From: Synergistaceae bacterium
GTDB taxonomy: Bacteria > Synergistota > Synergistia > Synergistales > Aminobacteriaceae
Assembly: GCA_017448795.1 (NCBI GenBank)
Contig: JAFSKV010000020.1
Coordinates: forward strand, 1-64,000
DNA length: 64,000 nucleotides
Direction: 5' to 3'
The translations under genes were made by a program, and so were the position numbers. Below are positions 44,113-53,318 of this stretch, piece after piece; within the stretch, counting starts at the first letter, position 1, and each line of letters starts with the position of its first letter. The notes beneath the pieces were generated by a model. It made no database searches and was not told the DNA's origin. It saw nothing but the letters and a program-made list of their open reading frames with translations.

Positions 44113-45180
44113 TCACAAGTGCCATCTGAACTCTGCAATTTTGCGGATGAACAGGCGCTTGTATATCCTCCTGCCGTTGATGAGGGGCTGGGCGACTCCT
44201 GATGATGCGTCCCACAAGCCATTGGAGAATCCTTTGCCTTCGCTCTCAGTGCATCCCACAATCTCGAACTGCTGGGGGCAGTATTTGTCCATGAAAGTAA
44301 CCGGGACTCCCATCACGCCGTCATAGTCGCAGGGAATATCATCAACCCGGCTGACTTCTATTGCGTCATAGTTGTCATACTTTGGGTACTTTTCAGGGGT
44401 ATATTTCTTGCACAGGTAGAACATCTCATTTCGCTTCTTGATTTCGAGGTTGGTGAACCAGCAGGCCATTATGTGTTTGAGCTTAGTGCCGTCTTTCTTC
44501 TCGCGCTCATGCTCCCTGCCTTCCGGGACTTTAAGCCAGAGATCTTGATTCATCCCGCGATACCCCAGCCAGATTTTGCCCTTCATGAAGAGCGGGAATA
44601 TCTCCTTGTAGGTCACCGCGTTCTTGTTGCCGAGTATGAGAAACTTCTTGCTGTGCTTCACGAGCAGTGAGACATACTCCCGGAACAATGAGAAGGGCGG
44701 GTTTGTCACCACAACGTCAGCATCCTCCAGAAGTTCGAGGCACTCCGGGCTTCGGAAATCTCCGTCCCCTTTCAGTTTGCGCAAAGCACCCGGAATATTC
44801 TTCATCGCCCAGATTGCGTCGTTCATGTCCGTCCTGCCGTCGCCGTTGAAGTCCCGTAACTCGGTCAATGTCGCGCAGTAAGGAGTCCTCAAAGGGGCGG
44901 GCCTGTCCTCCTCGAAGAGCGAGATCTGCTGCTGGGCAATCGGGCTTCCGGCGTAACATGTCGCTGTGAGTTTGGCGAGTCTCAAGGGCAGGTGAAACCG
45001 TGTCGCGAAGTACTCGAAAAATTTGCTCTCGAAGGGGTCATCACAGTTACACAAAATCTTTTTGCCGTAAAAGTGTTCCCAGTAGTAGCCGAGCTCGCGC
45101 TCAATATCCCCCGTCTGCGTGTAAAATTCATCCTGCTGTGCCCTAGCCGCCGCCTGTAACGCCCGATTTTTCGCCATCAT
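44113..45180 (-). CDS. EcoRI-type adenine-specific DNA methyltransferase
   Basis: A 355-residue N6-adenine methylase of the EcoRI family. EFYTQTGDIERELGYYWEHF, FYGKKILCNCDDPFESKFF and the catalytic NPPFSLFREY are typical of these enzymes, which methylate GAATTC-like sites. An EF-hand-like DFNGDGRTDMND lies just ahead of the catalytic half and appears in relatives too, from memory. No restriction endonuclease gene is adjacent, so it looks like an orphan. The start is ATG 45180, after GGGGGA. It lies next to a tRNA gene, a common site for acquired DNA. Confidence 0.88.
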   Translation of the reverse strand: MMAKNRALQAAARAQQDEFYTQTGDIERELGYYWEHFYGKKILCNCDDPFESKFFEYFATRFHLPLRLAKLTATCYAGSPIAQQQISLFEEDRPAPLRTPYCATLTELRDFNGDGRTDMNDAIWAMKNIPGALRKLKGDGDFRSPECLELLEDADVVVTNPPFSLFREYVSLLVKHSKKFLILGNKNAVTYKEIFPLFMKGKIWLGYRGMNQDLWLKVPEGREHEREKKDGTKLKHIMACWFTNLEIKKRNEMFYLCKKYTPEKYPKYDNYDAIEVSRVDDIPCDYDGVMGVPVTFMDKYCPQQFEIVGCTESEGKGFSNGLWDASSGVAQPLINGRRIYKRLFIRKIAEFRWHL

Positions 45181-45229
45181 TCATTCCCCCGAATACATAA
45201 ATCACGCTTAGTGTAACAGACTTCATCCA

Positions 45230-45238
45230 TGCTATAAT
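45230..45238 (+). promoter_or_regulatory. Extended -10 promoter of the tct operon
   Basis: TGCTATAAT, 70 bases before the first tctC start; the -35 is weak (TTAGTG at 45209-45214, 18-base spacer). Confidence 0.5.
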
Positions 45239-45307
45239 TCCGTCAACCAATTTTCACACAATCAAGTTCCAAAATCCATATCCATACACAGGAGGTCTCA
45301 TATCATT

Positions 45308-46264
45308 ATGAGGAAAGTTTTTGCGTTGCTTCTTGCCGTGTGTCTCGCTGTCCCGTCATTCGCCGCCGATTACCCCGCCCAGAACATTACGGGTGTCGTC
45401 CAGTGGGGAGCAGGCGGAGGAACTGACTCACTCATGCGTCCGCTGTGCGCAATCGCTGAACAGTCGCTCGGAAAATCCATCATCATCCAGAACATGACAG
45501 GCGCAACCGGGTCAATCGCTACACAGTACGTGTTTGACGCTCCGACTGACGGCTATACCCTGCTCATGGGAGCTGAGAACCCCGCGCTGTATGATATCCT
45601 CGAAATCTCAGAGCTGACCTACAGCAATTTCGACTGCGTTTATCTCATCGGGGACGAGGTCGTCGGAATCGTTGTCGGGAAAAACTCGCCCTACAAGTCC
45701 TTGAAGGAAATCGTTGACGCTGCCCTCAAAGCTCCGTGGACGGTCAAAATCTCAACGACAGGTACAGGCGGACTCCCTTGGGAAGTCGGGGCATTCATCA
45801 CGGACATCACAGGGGCAATGTTCAACCAGATCCCATATGACAGCGACGCGAGCGCGAAAACAGCGGTCATGAACGGAGAATGCGACTTCACGGTCTGCAA
45901 AGTCCAGTCAGGAATCGAGGACTGGAAGGCCGGGGATCTCAAGTTCCTCTGCATGCTGTCGACAAAGCCCGTGCCAGTCATGCCCGATGTTCCTCTCGTA
46001 ACGGCTGAATACCCCGATTTCGCGAAATATCTTCCTTGGGGCCCCTTCTACGGAATCTTCGCCAAGAAAGGCACTGACCCCGCAATCCTGAAGACGCTAT
46101 CAGATGCGTTCACGAAGGCAGGTCCGCAGGAGAGCTACCAGAAAGTCCTGGCGAACTTCAACATTAACTTCATGGGTTACTCAGGCGAGGAGGCCGCAAA
46201 GTACATCAACGCGTGGCGCGAAAACACAGTAACAGCCCTCAAGAACTCAGGAGCGTTAGACTAG
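45308..46264 (+). CDS. tctC: Tripartite tricarboxylate transporter binding protein, copy 1
   Basis: A 318-residue periplasmic binding protein. The signal peptide covers about 1-20; GVVQWGAGGGTDSLMRPL, IIQNMTGATGSIATQY and DGYTLLMGAENPALYD are typical of TctC. It delivers a carboxylate to the TctAB membrane complex. The RBS AGGAGG precedes the ATG. A second, clearly homologous tctC follows after three bases. Confidence 0.93.
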   Translation: MRKVFALLLAVCLAVPSFAADYPAQNITGVVQWGAGGGTDSLMRPLCAIAEQSLGKSIIIQNMTGATGSIATQYVFDAPTDGYTLLMGAENPALYDILEISELTYSNFDCVYLIGDEVVGIVVGKNSPYKSLKEIVDAALKAPWTVKISTTGTGGLPWEVGAFITDITGAMFNQIPYDSDASAKTAVMNGECDFTVCKVQSGIEDWKAGDLKFLCMLSTKPVPVMPDVPLVTAEYPDFAKYLPWGPFYGIFAKKGTDPAILKTLSDAFTKAGPQESYQKVLANFNINFMGYSGEEAAKYINAWRENTVTALKNSGALD

Positions 46265-46267
46265 GCC

Positions 46268-47227
46268 ATGAAGAGACTGCTCACATTAACGCTGGTGCTT
46301 GCGCTGTGTGTCCCGGCGTTTGCTGACGGCTACCCTGACAGGAACGTTACGGGCGTGGTGTTGTGGGGGGCCGGCGGGACTACTGACTCGCTGATACGTC
46401 CTCTGTCGGCTGTGGCGGAACAATACCTCGGCAAGTCCATCATCATCCAGAACATGACGGGTGCGGCCGGGTCTGTGGCGACTCAGTATGTCTATGACGC
46501 TAAGGCTGACGGCTACACGCTGCTGATGGGCGCTGAAAATCCCGCGCTTTATGACGTTCTCGGCATCAGCGATGTAACGTATGACCAGTTCGATTGTGTC
46601 TACCTTATAGGTGATGAGGCTGTGGGAATCATAGTCGGCAAAAATTCCCCCTACAAGTCATTCACCGAGGTCATCAACGCCGCGAAGGAAAAGCCGTTCA
46701 CGCTGAAATACTCGATGACCGGCAAGGGCGGACTCCCGTGGGTTGTCGGCTCGTTCATCATGGACGTTACGGGCGCGCAGTTCAACATGATACCCTATGA
46801 CTCGGACTCGGCCGCGAAGAATGCTGTCGTCAACGGTGAATGTGAGTTCACGGCGTGCCTTCTGCTTCAGGGAATCGAGGAGGCAAAAGCAGGGGATGTG
46901 AAGTTCCTGGCGGTTCTCGCGAATGAGCCTGCCCGCGCATTGCCTGAAGTCCCGGTGATCGTGAAGGAGTTTCCCGGCTTCAGCAAATATCTTCCGTGGG
47001 GGGCGTTCTACGGGGTGTTCGCGAAAAAGGGGACTGACCCGGCAATAATCGCGACTCTTGCTGACGCTTTCACTAAGGCCGGGCCGGATGAGAACTACCA
47101 GAAGGTTCTGCTGAATTTCGACGTGAACTTCATGGGCTACACCGGGGAAAAAGCGGCTCAATACATTTCCTCGTGGCGGAAGAACACCGTCGAGGCTCTG
47201 ATGTCAAGCGGAGCATTGGACGACTAA
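46268..47227 (+). CDS. tctC: Tripartite tricarboxylate transporter binding protein, copy 2
   Basis: A 319-residue paralogue of the preceding protein, aligned over its full length with few gaps and clearly derived from it by tandem duplication. It has a signal peptide (about 1-19). The residues differ mainly in the ligand-facing C-terminal half (for example TVCKVQ versus TACLLQ), which could give a different substrate range. It has no strong RBS, so translation coupling with copy 1 is likely. A terminator-like hairpin follows. Confidence 0.93.
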   Translation: MKRLLTLTLVLALCVPAFADGYPDRNVTGVVLWGAGGTTDSLIRPLSAVAEQYLGKSIIIQNMTGAAGSVATQYVYDAKADGYTLLMGAENPALYDVLGISDVTYDQFDCVYLIGDEAVGIIVGKNSPYKSFTEVINAAKEKPFTLKYSMTGKGGLPWVVGSFIMDVTGAQFNMIPYDSDSAAKNAVVNGECEFTACLLLQGIEEAKAGDVKFLAVLANEPARALPEVPVIVKEFPGFSKYLPWGAFYGVFAKKGTDPAIIATLADAFTKAGPDENYQKVLLNFDVNFMGYTGEKAAQYISSWRKNTVEALMSSGALDD

Positions 47228-47240
47228 CACAGCAAACATA

Positions 47241-47274
47241 ACCCCCTGAGTCATTCTTGGGGGGTCAACTTTTT
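47241..47274 (+). terminator. Partial terminator between tctC copy 2 and tctB
   Basis: ACCCCC pairs with GGGGGGT over about 12 bases, followed by CAACTTTTT. It lies inside the apparent operon, so it may lower expression of the membrane genes relative to the binding proteins. Confidence 0.7.
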
Positions 47275-47294
47275 CTGAAGAGGTGAAAATCTTT

Positions 47295-47873
47295 ATGGAC
47301 GAAATCGAAAAGAGAACCAAGGAAGAATACCCCGACATAAACCCGGATCTCGAAGTCAACACAGACGACCTCATTGTCATCAAGGAGCATCCGCTTGAGG
47401 CTGGGGAAAAAGTATTCTCGTTCATCCTGCTGATTGTGGGACTAATCGCGCTGAAGCTGTCGGTTGACTTGTGGTTCAGCATCTCGCTTCGCAGAGGCCC
47501 CAGGATTGCGTCGGCGGCGGCAGTCCCTGTGTTCGTGTCCGGGCTGTGGGTATTGATGTCATTGTGGACGGTCATCGAGAACTTCAAGCTCACGACCCCC
47601 CTTTCGAAGGTCAAGGGGCTCGGCGAGAAAGTGGCGAAGGCTCTGGCTTACGCGTTCCCGCTCAACGTGCTGATCATGCTCGCGCTGATTGTGGCGTACT
47701 GCGCGGCATTGGTCGAGGGTGTCAGCTTCTACATCGCTACTCCCGCGTTCCTCTACGTCTCAATGTGCTACCTGATGCGCAAGGATTACGTGAAGAATAT
47801 TCTGTGGACTGGAATCGTTATGGCATTCATCGTGCTGGTCTTCAGGGTGCTGTTCAGCGTCGTGTTCCCGTAA
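47295..47873 (+). CDS. tctB: Tripartite tricarboxylate transporter small membrane subunit
   Basis: A 192-residue protein with a charged N-terminus of about 35 residues followed by four membrane helices, the TctB pattern. The start is ATG 47295, ten bases after GAGGTG; a GTG at 47283 inside that RBS is rejected. tctA follows after 15 bases. Confidence 0.85.
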   Translation: MDEIEKRTKEEYPDINPDLEVNTDDLIVIKEHPLEAGEKVFSFILLIVGLIALKLSVDLWFSISLRRGPRIASAAAVPVFVSGLWVLMSLWTVIENFKLTTPLSKVKGLGEKVAKALAYAFPLNVLIMLALIVAYCAALVEGVSFYIATPAFLYVSMCYLMRKDYVKNILWTGIVMAFIVLVFRVLFSVVFP

Positions 47874-47888
47874 AAGGAGGGGTAATTC

Positions 47889-49391
47889 ATGGAAGCATTA
47901 TCACATATGGCCGTGTTCTTCCGCGAACCGTGGCTGATCGCTCTTGTGGCGGCCGGGACTTGCGCGGGGGTCTACGTCGGGGCAATTCCGGGACTCTCCG
48001 GGACTATGGCGGTGTCGCTGCTCGTTTCGTTCACGTTCGGCTGGGAGCAGCACAGTGCGCTTGCGGTGATGGTAGGCGTGTATGTCGGCTCAGTATTCGG
48101 CGGCTCAAGGTCAGCAATCCTCCTCAACATTCCCGGAGCCCCCGCGGCTGTAGCAACTGCGCTTGACGGTTACGCCCTCGCGAAACAGGGACGGGCCGGG
48201 GAAGCTATGGGACTCGCAACGTCTCAGTCCGTAATTGGGACTCTTCTCGGCGTTCTTGCGCTGGCTACGTGCGCTCCGCTGGTGGCAAGCATAGCCCGTA
48301 ACTTCCACTCAATCGACTACCTGATGTTATCGTTGATGGGCTTGATGATGGTCGGTTCGTTGTCGGGAAGGTCAGTGAGATTCGGACTGATTGCCGGGTG
48401 CATAGGTATCTTCTTGGGGTGCGTTGGTGTTGACGGCCAGACGGCGGTAAAGCGTTTCACGTTCAACATTGTGTACCTGAACAGCGGAGTTGATTACGTT
48501 GTGGCCATGATAGGACTGTTCGGAGCGTCCGAGGCATTGAGCCAGATCACGGACATGAAGGCTACCCCCGTCAAGCAGAAAGTCGACAAGATTCTTCCGT
48601 CATGGGCGGAGTCGTTGAAGTATCTCGGACTCACAATCAAGTCATCAATCATAGGCGTGTTAGTGGGAGCGTTGCCGGGAGCCGGCGGAGACATTGCCGC
48701 GTTACTGAGCTATGACCAGGCAAAACGCACAGTCCGCAAACCTTCCGCGCCGTTCGGGAAGGGAGCTGTCGAGGGAATAATCGCGCCAGAGTCCGCGAAC
48801 AACGCCGCGATTGGTGGGGCATTCATCCCGATGCTGACGCTGGGAATACCGGGCGACGCTGTTACGGCTGTCCTGATTTCCGCGCTCACGATACAGGGAC
48901 TGAGGCCGGGTCCGAATCTCATCTCACAGACTCCCGATCTGTTCTGGCTGATTGTGGCGAGCCTTCTGTTTGCCTCATTCTTCCTGCTTGTGTTCGGGCT
49001 GACGGGAATCAAGGCGTTCACGAAGATTGTTGAAGTCCCCAAGGGAATCCTAATGCCGACGATTCTCATCCTGTCAGTAATAGGAGCATACGCAATCCGC
49101 AACAGCGTGTACGATATACTGTGGATGTTCGGCTTCGGGATAATCGGTTACTTCCTCAAACGCTTCAACTACCCAATAGCCCCCATTGTTCTGGGAGTCA
49201 TTCTCACGCGCTTATGTGAGGAGAATTACCGCAGGGGAGTCATGCTGCAGGGCGGCTCGGTGATGGGGATGTTAGGGAGCATCTTCACGAGCTACATATC
49301 GATTGCGCTGTTCGTGCTGCTGGTGGTGCTGTTTGTTACGCAGACAGAGAGCTACAAGCACTGGCAGGCAAAACGCCGCGGCGAAGCGTAA
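47889..49391 (+). CDS. tctA: Tripartite tricarboxylate transporter large membrane subunit
   Basis: A 500-residue permease with about eleven helices. The motifs GAIPGLSGTMAVSLLV (near residue 31), PGAPAAVATALDGY (near 79) and ALPGAGGDIAALLSYDQAK (near 259) are diagnostic of TctA. Coupled with TctB and TctC it imports di- or tricarboxylates using an ion gradient. The terminator at 49411 ends the operon. Confidence 0.95.
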   Translation: MEALSHMAVFFREPWLIALVAAGTCAGVYVGAIPGLSGTMAVSLLVSFTFGWEQHSALAVMVGVYVGSVFGGSRSAILLNIPGAPAAVATALDGYALAKQGRAGEAMGLATSQSVIGTLLGVLALATCAPLVASIARNFHSIDYLMLSLMGLMMVGSLSGRSVRFGLIAGCIGIFLGCVGVDGQTAVKRFTFNIVYLNSGVDYVVAMIGLFGASEALSQITDMKATPVKQKVDKILPSWAESLKYLGLTIKSSIIGVLVGALPGAGGDIAALLSYDQAKRTVRKPSAPFGKGAVEGIIAPESANNAAIGGAFIPMLTLGIPGDAVTAVLISALTIQGLRPGPNLISQTPDLFWLIVASLLFASFFLLVFGLTGIKAFTKIVEVPKGILMPTILILSVIGAYAIRNSVYDILWMFGFGIIGYFLKRFNYPIAPIVLGVILTRLCEENYRRGVMLQGGSVMGMLGSIFTSYISIALFVLLVVLFVTQTESYKHWQAKRRGEA

Positions 49392-49410
49392 AGTCAGCAA
49401 GACATTCACG

Positions 49411-49443
49411 GCCTCTCCTGGAACAACGGGGGAGGCTTTTTTT
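49411..49443 (+). terminator. Terminator of the tct operon
   Basis: GCCTCTCC pairs with GGGGAGGC over a loop of about 10 bases, followed by seven T. Confidence 0.85.
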
Positions 49444-49449
49444 GCGGGC

Positions 49450-49458
49450 TGATATAAT
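49450..49458 (+). promoter_or_regulatory. Extended -10 promoter of the antiporter-subunit gene
   Basis: TGATATAAT, 45 bases before the start at 49503, close to the tct terminator; no clear -35. Confidence 0.45.
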
Positions 49459-49502
49459 ACTCGCAATCCACAACAACAATCATTATCACAGGGGATGAAA
49501 AC

Positions 49503-51488
49503 ATGAGGGGAAATCTTGCGCTGTTGTTCCTCGCAGTCTGGCCGATGCTTGGGGGCTTCGTGTCGTATGTCTTGGGGAAAAAGAGCAGGCTTGTGCGTGA
49601 TGTAGCGGCTGATATTGTGTGCGTCATTGAGCTTGCCGCTGTCCTGTCTCAATGGGGTAACTTAGGGAGCGAGCTTGTTATACCGGGAGTGTGCGGGCTG
49701 GGAATGAAATTCAAGCTGGACGGTTTCAGGTTCATTTACGCCGTGATTATCGCGTTCATGTGGTCGGCGACAACGATATTTTCCCGCGAATACCTCAGAG
49801 GCCACCGTAACCGTAACCGCTACTACCTGTACGTCCTTCTGACTCTCGGCTCAATCATGGGCGTGTTCATTTCGGGGGACTTGTACACAACCTTCATGTT
49901 CTTCGAAATGATGTCGCTGTTCTCGTACATCATGGTTGTTCAGGACGAGACGCATGAAGCCCAGAGAGCCGCCCAGACCTACCTTGCCATCGCGATAATA
50001 GGGGGGCTTGTTACTCTGACGGGATTAATCCTCCTGTACAACTACACGGGGACTCTCGACATTGACGCGCTCGCGAAATTCCAGCTTCACGACAAATCCC
50101 CGCTGTATGTTCCGGGCTTCCTAGTGTTCGTAGGTTTCGCCGCAAAAGCCGCAATCTTCCCGTCCCACATATGGCTTCCCACAGCCCACACCGCCGCCCC
50201 CGCTCCGTCAAGCGCGCTTCTCTCCGGCCTGCTGACGAAATCCGGGCTGTTCGGAATTATCGTACTCAGCTCAGGAATCTTCATGCACGACTCACGCTGG
50301 GGATTCATGCTGTTGATACTTGCGGTTATAACTATGGTGCTTGGGGCAGTGCTGGCTGTCTTCTCCGTCAACATCAAGCGCACACTGGCCTGCTCCTCAA
50401 TGTCCCAGCTCGGCTTCATTCTGACGGGAGTCGCTATGCAGTGCTTTCTTGGGGCGGACAATGACCTTGCTGTGCGCGGGACGATTCTGTACATGGTCGG
50501 TCATTCGCTGGTGAAGCTGGTGCTGTTCCTCTGCGCTGGGGTCGTCCACATGAACACTCACAAGCTCAACCTCAACGACATCCGGGGCTTCGGGCGGGGA
50601 AAATGGGCGTTCATGTTCGCGTTCGTGATGGGAGGCTTGGGACTCATGGGCGCGCCCCTGTGGAACGGCTACTTGGGCAAGACATTAATCCACGAGGCAA
50701 TAGTCGAGCATATTCACGGGCTGGGGCATCTCGCGAGGGGTGCGTCGGGGACTCTTCCGTTCATGTCGGCAAGCGCGGAAGCCTTCATGTTCAGCGTGTG
50801 CGAATGGCTGTTCCTGATTTCGGGGGGGCTGACGGCGGCGTATGTGATAAAGCTGTTCGTGGCTCTATTCGTGGCCAGGCCCGCGCCCGGAATGCACCAG
50901 AAGGAAATCTATCTTTCGTGGACGAACACAATAGTCCTCACTCTGTCAGCACTAATCCTCCCTGTGATAGGGTTCTTCCCTGCTGAGACTGGCGACAAGA
51001 TTTCGGCGTTAGGCTCGGCGTTCATGAGCGGCCCGGAGCATCATCACGCTGTGGAATATTTCTCGTTCGCGAATCTTGAGGGGGCGATCATCTCCGTAAC
51101 AATCGGAGTCGCGGTGTACTTCCTGTTCATCCGGCGTTTGCTTCAGTCTGAGAGCGTGAAGGGCGAGGTTGTGTACTTGGACTTGTGGCCTGAGTGGCTG
51201 AACATCGAGAACGCTCTGTTCCGTCCCGTGATTGGGCTGGTGCTTCCGTTCGTCGGGTCATTGCTCGCGAAGGTTGTTGACCTCATCACCGCCGGGCCTG
51301 TCGAGTTCATGATTTCGCGCGCCTCCCGTGTGAAGTTCATCCGTCCGCCTGAAGATACGGATTTCGGGTACTATCAGGACGAGGGCAAAGCCGAGACTGC
51401 CGGGAATCTTCTGCCGTCGAGCCTGTCTTACGGGCTGATGACGTTTGCGGCTGGCTTGCTGTTCGTGATCGCCTTCATGATGACGTGA
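49503..51488 (+). CDS. NuoL/NuoM/MrpD-like proton-antiporter subunit
   Basis: A 661-residue membrane protein of about 15 helices. Conserved ion-channel residues are present: Glu in FMFFEMMSLFSYIM (near 138) and Lys in GFAAKAAIFPSHIWLPTAHTAAPAPSSALLSG (named by its ends, near 214). It belongs to the proton-antiporter superfamily shared by complex I, Mrp antiporters and energy-converting hydrogenases. No other subunit gene flanks it, so the complex it serves cannot be told from context. Confidence 0.85.
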   Translation: MRGNLALLFLAVWPMLGGFVSYVLGKKSRLVRDVAADIVCVIELAAVLSQWGNLGSELVIPGVCGLGMKFKLDGFRFIYAVIIAFMWSATTIFSREYLRGHRNRNRYYLYVLLTLGSIMGVFISGDLYTTFMFFEMMSLFSYIMVVQDETHEAQRAAQTYLAIAIIGGLVTLTGLILLYNYTGTLDIDALAKFQLHDKSPLYVPGFLVFVGFAAKAAIFPSHIWLPTAHTAAPAPSSALLSGLLTKSGLFGIIVLSSGIFMHDSRWGFMLLILAVITMVLGAVLAVFSVNIKRTLACSSMSQLGFILTGVAMQCFLGADNDLAVRGTILYMVGHSLVKLVLFLCAGVVHMNTHKLNLNDIRGFGRGKWAFMFAFVMGGLGLMGAPLWNGYLGKTLIHEAIVEHIHGLGHLARGASGTLPFMSASAEAFMFSVCEWLFLISGGLTAAYVIKLFVALFVARPAPGMHQKEIYLSWTNTIVLTLSALILPVIGFFPAETGDKISALGSAFMSGPEHHHAVEYFSFANLEGAIISVTIGVAVYFLFIRRLLQSESVKGEVVYLDLWPEWLNIENALFRPVIGLVLPFVGSLLAKVVDLITAGPVEFMISRASRVKFIRPPEDTDFGYYQDEGKAETAGNLLPSSLSYGLMTFAAGLLFVIAFMMT

Positions 51489-51555
51489 GGGGGGCTTTGC
51501 GGCCTTTCGTGGGATGCGGGAGGACGTCTGCTCACAGTGCGCTAATTTGCCGGAT

Positions 51556-51582
51556 TTATTTTTTCCCGCTCATGCCCGATAA
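51556..51582 (+). promoter_or_regulatory. Sigma-28 flagellar promoter of the flagellin gene
   Basis: CCCGATAA at 51575-51582 matches the -10 GCCGATAA at seven of eight bases; TTATTTTT sits 11 bases upstream in place of TAAAGTTT. Confidence 0.5.
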
Positions 51583-51632
51583 TTAACACAAGCAATCACC
51601 CGGCATCTTAGTTAGAGAAGGAATGATACTGA

Positions 51633-53318
51633 ATGATAATCAACAACAATCTTACAGCGTTATCTGCCCTTAACGTAACAAAAGCTACTGACAGCATGGT
51701 GAACAAGTCCGTTCAGCCTCTTGCTACTGGCCTCAAGGTAAATTCAGCCTCTGATGACGCGTCAGGACTTGCCATAAGCGAGAAGATGCGCTCACAGATC
51801 AAGGGCTATGATATGGCCGTCAAGAACGCTCAGGACGGTATATCTATGCTGAGGGTTGCTGAAGGTGCTTTGGGTGATACTAATGACCTTCTCCACAGGA
51901 TGCGCGAGCTTTCAGTCCAGGCCGGCAATGACTCCCTGACCATGCAGGACAGGACTCACATTCAGGAAGAGCTTGACGGTCTCCGCGAACAGATCAACCA
52001 CATATCAGACTACACTAACTTCAACACTAAACGCCTGCTTAACGGCGATTTGGGCGCGCTCTGGTCAACGGATGACTCAAAGCTCAAAGTGAGGGTGAAA
52101 GGCAGCCTTCTCACGATTGACGAGGAAGGAAGGACCGGGAACAGCGAGGCTAATTACAGGCTTGAAATCAGGTCAGATCCCGGTACTGCCCAGGTGCAGA
52201 AGGGAAACATCATGAGCGTAACTGAAACCATGCTTGTTGACGGCGACGACGAGGGAAGCAAGATAGAAGTCTATTACGACAAAGCATTATGGGAGATTGA
52301 CCAGTTTTATGACTCTGAAGGCTCGTTCCTTGTTGAGGAACCCCAGAAGCTCACACTTATTCAGGGCGACGGGAAAACTGCAAGCGTCATGATTTACAGT
52401 GAAGACACATTGCAGGACACGGCCTCGAAGATCAACACTGCCATAGCTGACGGATTAGGGCAGGCTGTATACGCTGATGACGCGTACCAGTTTGCCGTGA
52501 TTTCAGACGGGACAGGCAACACATCAGAGTCAGTACACACAAGATCTGCGATCTATGACGACACGGGAGCCTTGACGGGCTACGACATAAAGTCAACCCT
52601 GGTTGTCAGAAGCGCGGTGCAGGGCACGGAAGGCGAGATATATTTCGCGGGCAATGACGAGCTGATTCACGCATTCGGCCTCAACACGATCCAGGACTCT
52701 CAGGACGGGACGTTCAGCGTCTCAGTGTATGACGCTCACACGGGCGAGGCTGTTGTGTCAGACATGAGGATCACAGGCCATGAGCTGGGGGGCATAATCC
52801 ACCCCAACATTGACGTTGATTTTGACCCTATGGCCGGGACTATGGCATCTTGGGACGAGGCAACAAAGCAGTACCTCATGACATCAACAGGGACTTACAC
52901 AGCAAATATTCACCTGAGCAACAACGGCCTGACCTTCCAGACCGGGACAAATCAGGCTGAAACTTTCGGTGTACAGTTCGGGAATGTCTCGGCGGATATG
53001 CTAGGTGTTGACCGTGTGAACGTGATGACTAGGGAGCTTGCGGAAAAATCTGTATCATACATTGACGAGGCAATAGACAGCGTTGTGAAGCAGAGGACTC
53101 AAATCGTCTCATACGGCAACGCGCTGGAACACTCCGTAGCAAACCTCACAGTATCAGGCGAGAATCTCACAGCCTCACGCGGCCGCATAACTGATGCCGA
53201 CTACGCGAAATCGACAATGAGATTCATAGAGTTCCAGATTCTGAGCCGGGCAGAAAATGCTATGCTGACACAGGCGAACCAGCAGCCGGAAGCAGTTTTC
53301 AGCCTCATCAACTCATAG
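51633..53318 (+). CDS. fliC: Flagellin
   Basis: A 561-residue flagellin. The D0/D1 N-terminal region is classical (INNNLTALSALN, DDASGLAISEKM, MRELSVQAGNDSL). A central region of about 300 residues is variable, and the C-terminal coil is conserved (LTASRGRITDADYAKSTM), although the last helix ends NQQPEAVFSLINS rather than the usual VLSLL. It is long, with a surface-exposed D2/D3-type insert. A single gene, overlapping the Ig-like gene at the 3' ends. Confidence 0.93.
   Translation: MIINNNLTALSALNVTKATDSMVNKSVQPLATGLKVNSASDDASGLAISEKMRSQIKGYDMAVKNAQDGISMLRVAEGALGDTNDLLHRMRELSVQAGNDSLTMQDRTHIQEELDGLREQINHISDYTNFNTKRLLNGDLGALWSTDDSKLKVRVKGSLLTIDEEGRTGNSEANYRLEIRSDPGTAQVQKGNIMSVTETMLVDGDDEGSKIEVYYDKALWEIDQFYDSEGSFLVEEPQKLTLIQGDGKTASVMIYSEDTLQDTASKINTAIADGLGQAVYADDAYQFAVISDGTGNTSESVHTRSAIYDDTGALTGYDIKSTLVVRSAVQGTEGEIYFAGNDELIHAFGLNTIQDSQDGTFSVSVYDAHTGEAVVSDMRITGHELGGIIHPNIDVDFDPMAGTMASWDEATKQYLMTSTGTYTANIHLSNNGLTFQTGTNQAETFGVQFGNVSADMLGVDRVNVMTRELAEKSVSYIDEAIDSVVKQRTQIVSYGNALEHSVANLTVSGENLTASRGRITDADYAKSTMRFIEFQILSRAENAMLTQANQQPEAVFSLINS

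Noticed and set aside
44800-44840. Dockerin domain in the DNA methylase
   Set aside because: Only one EF-hand-like loop is present; dockerins need a duplicated pair and an exported protein, neither seen.
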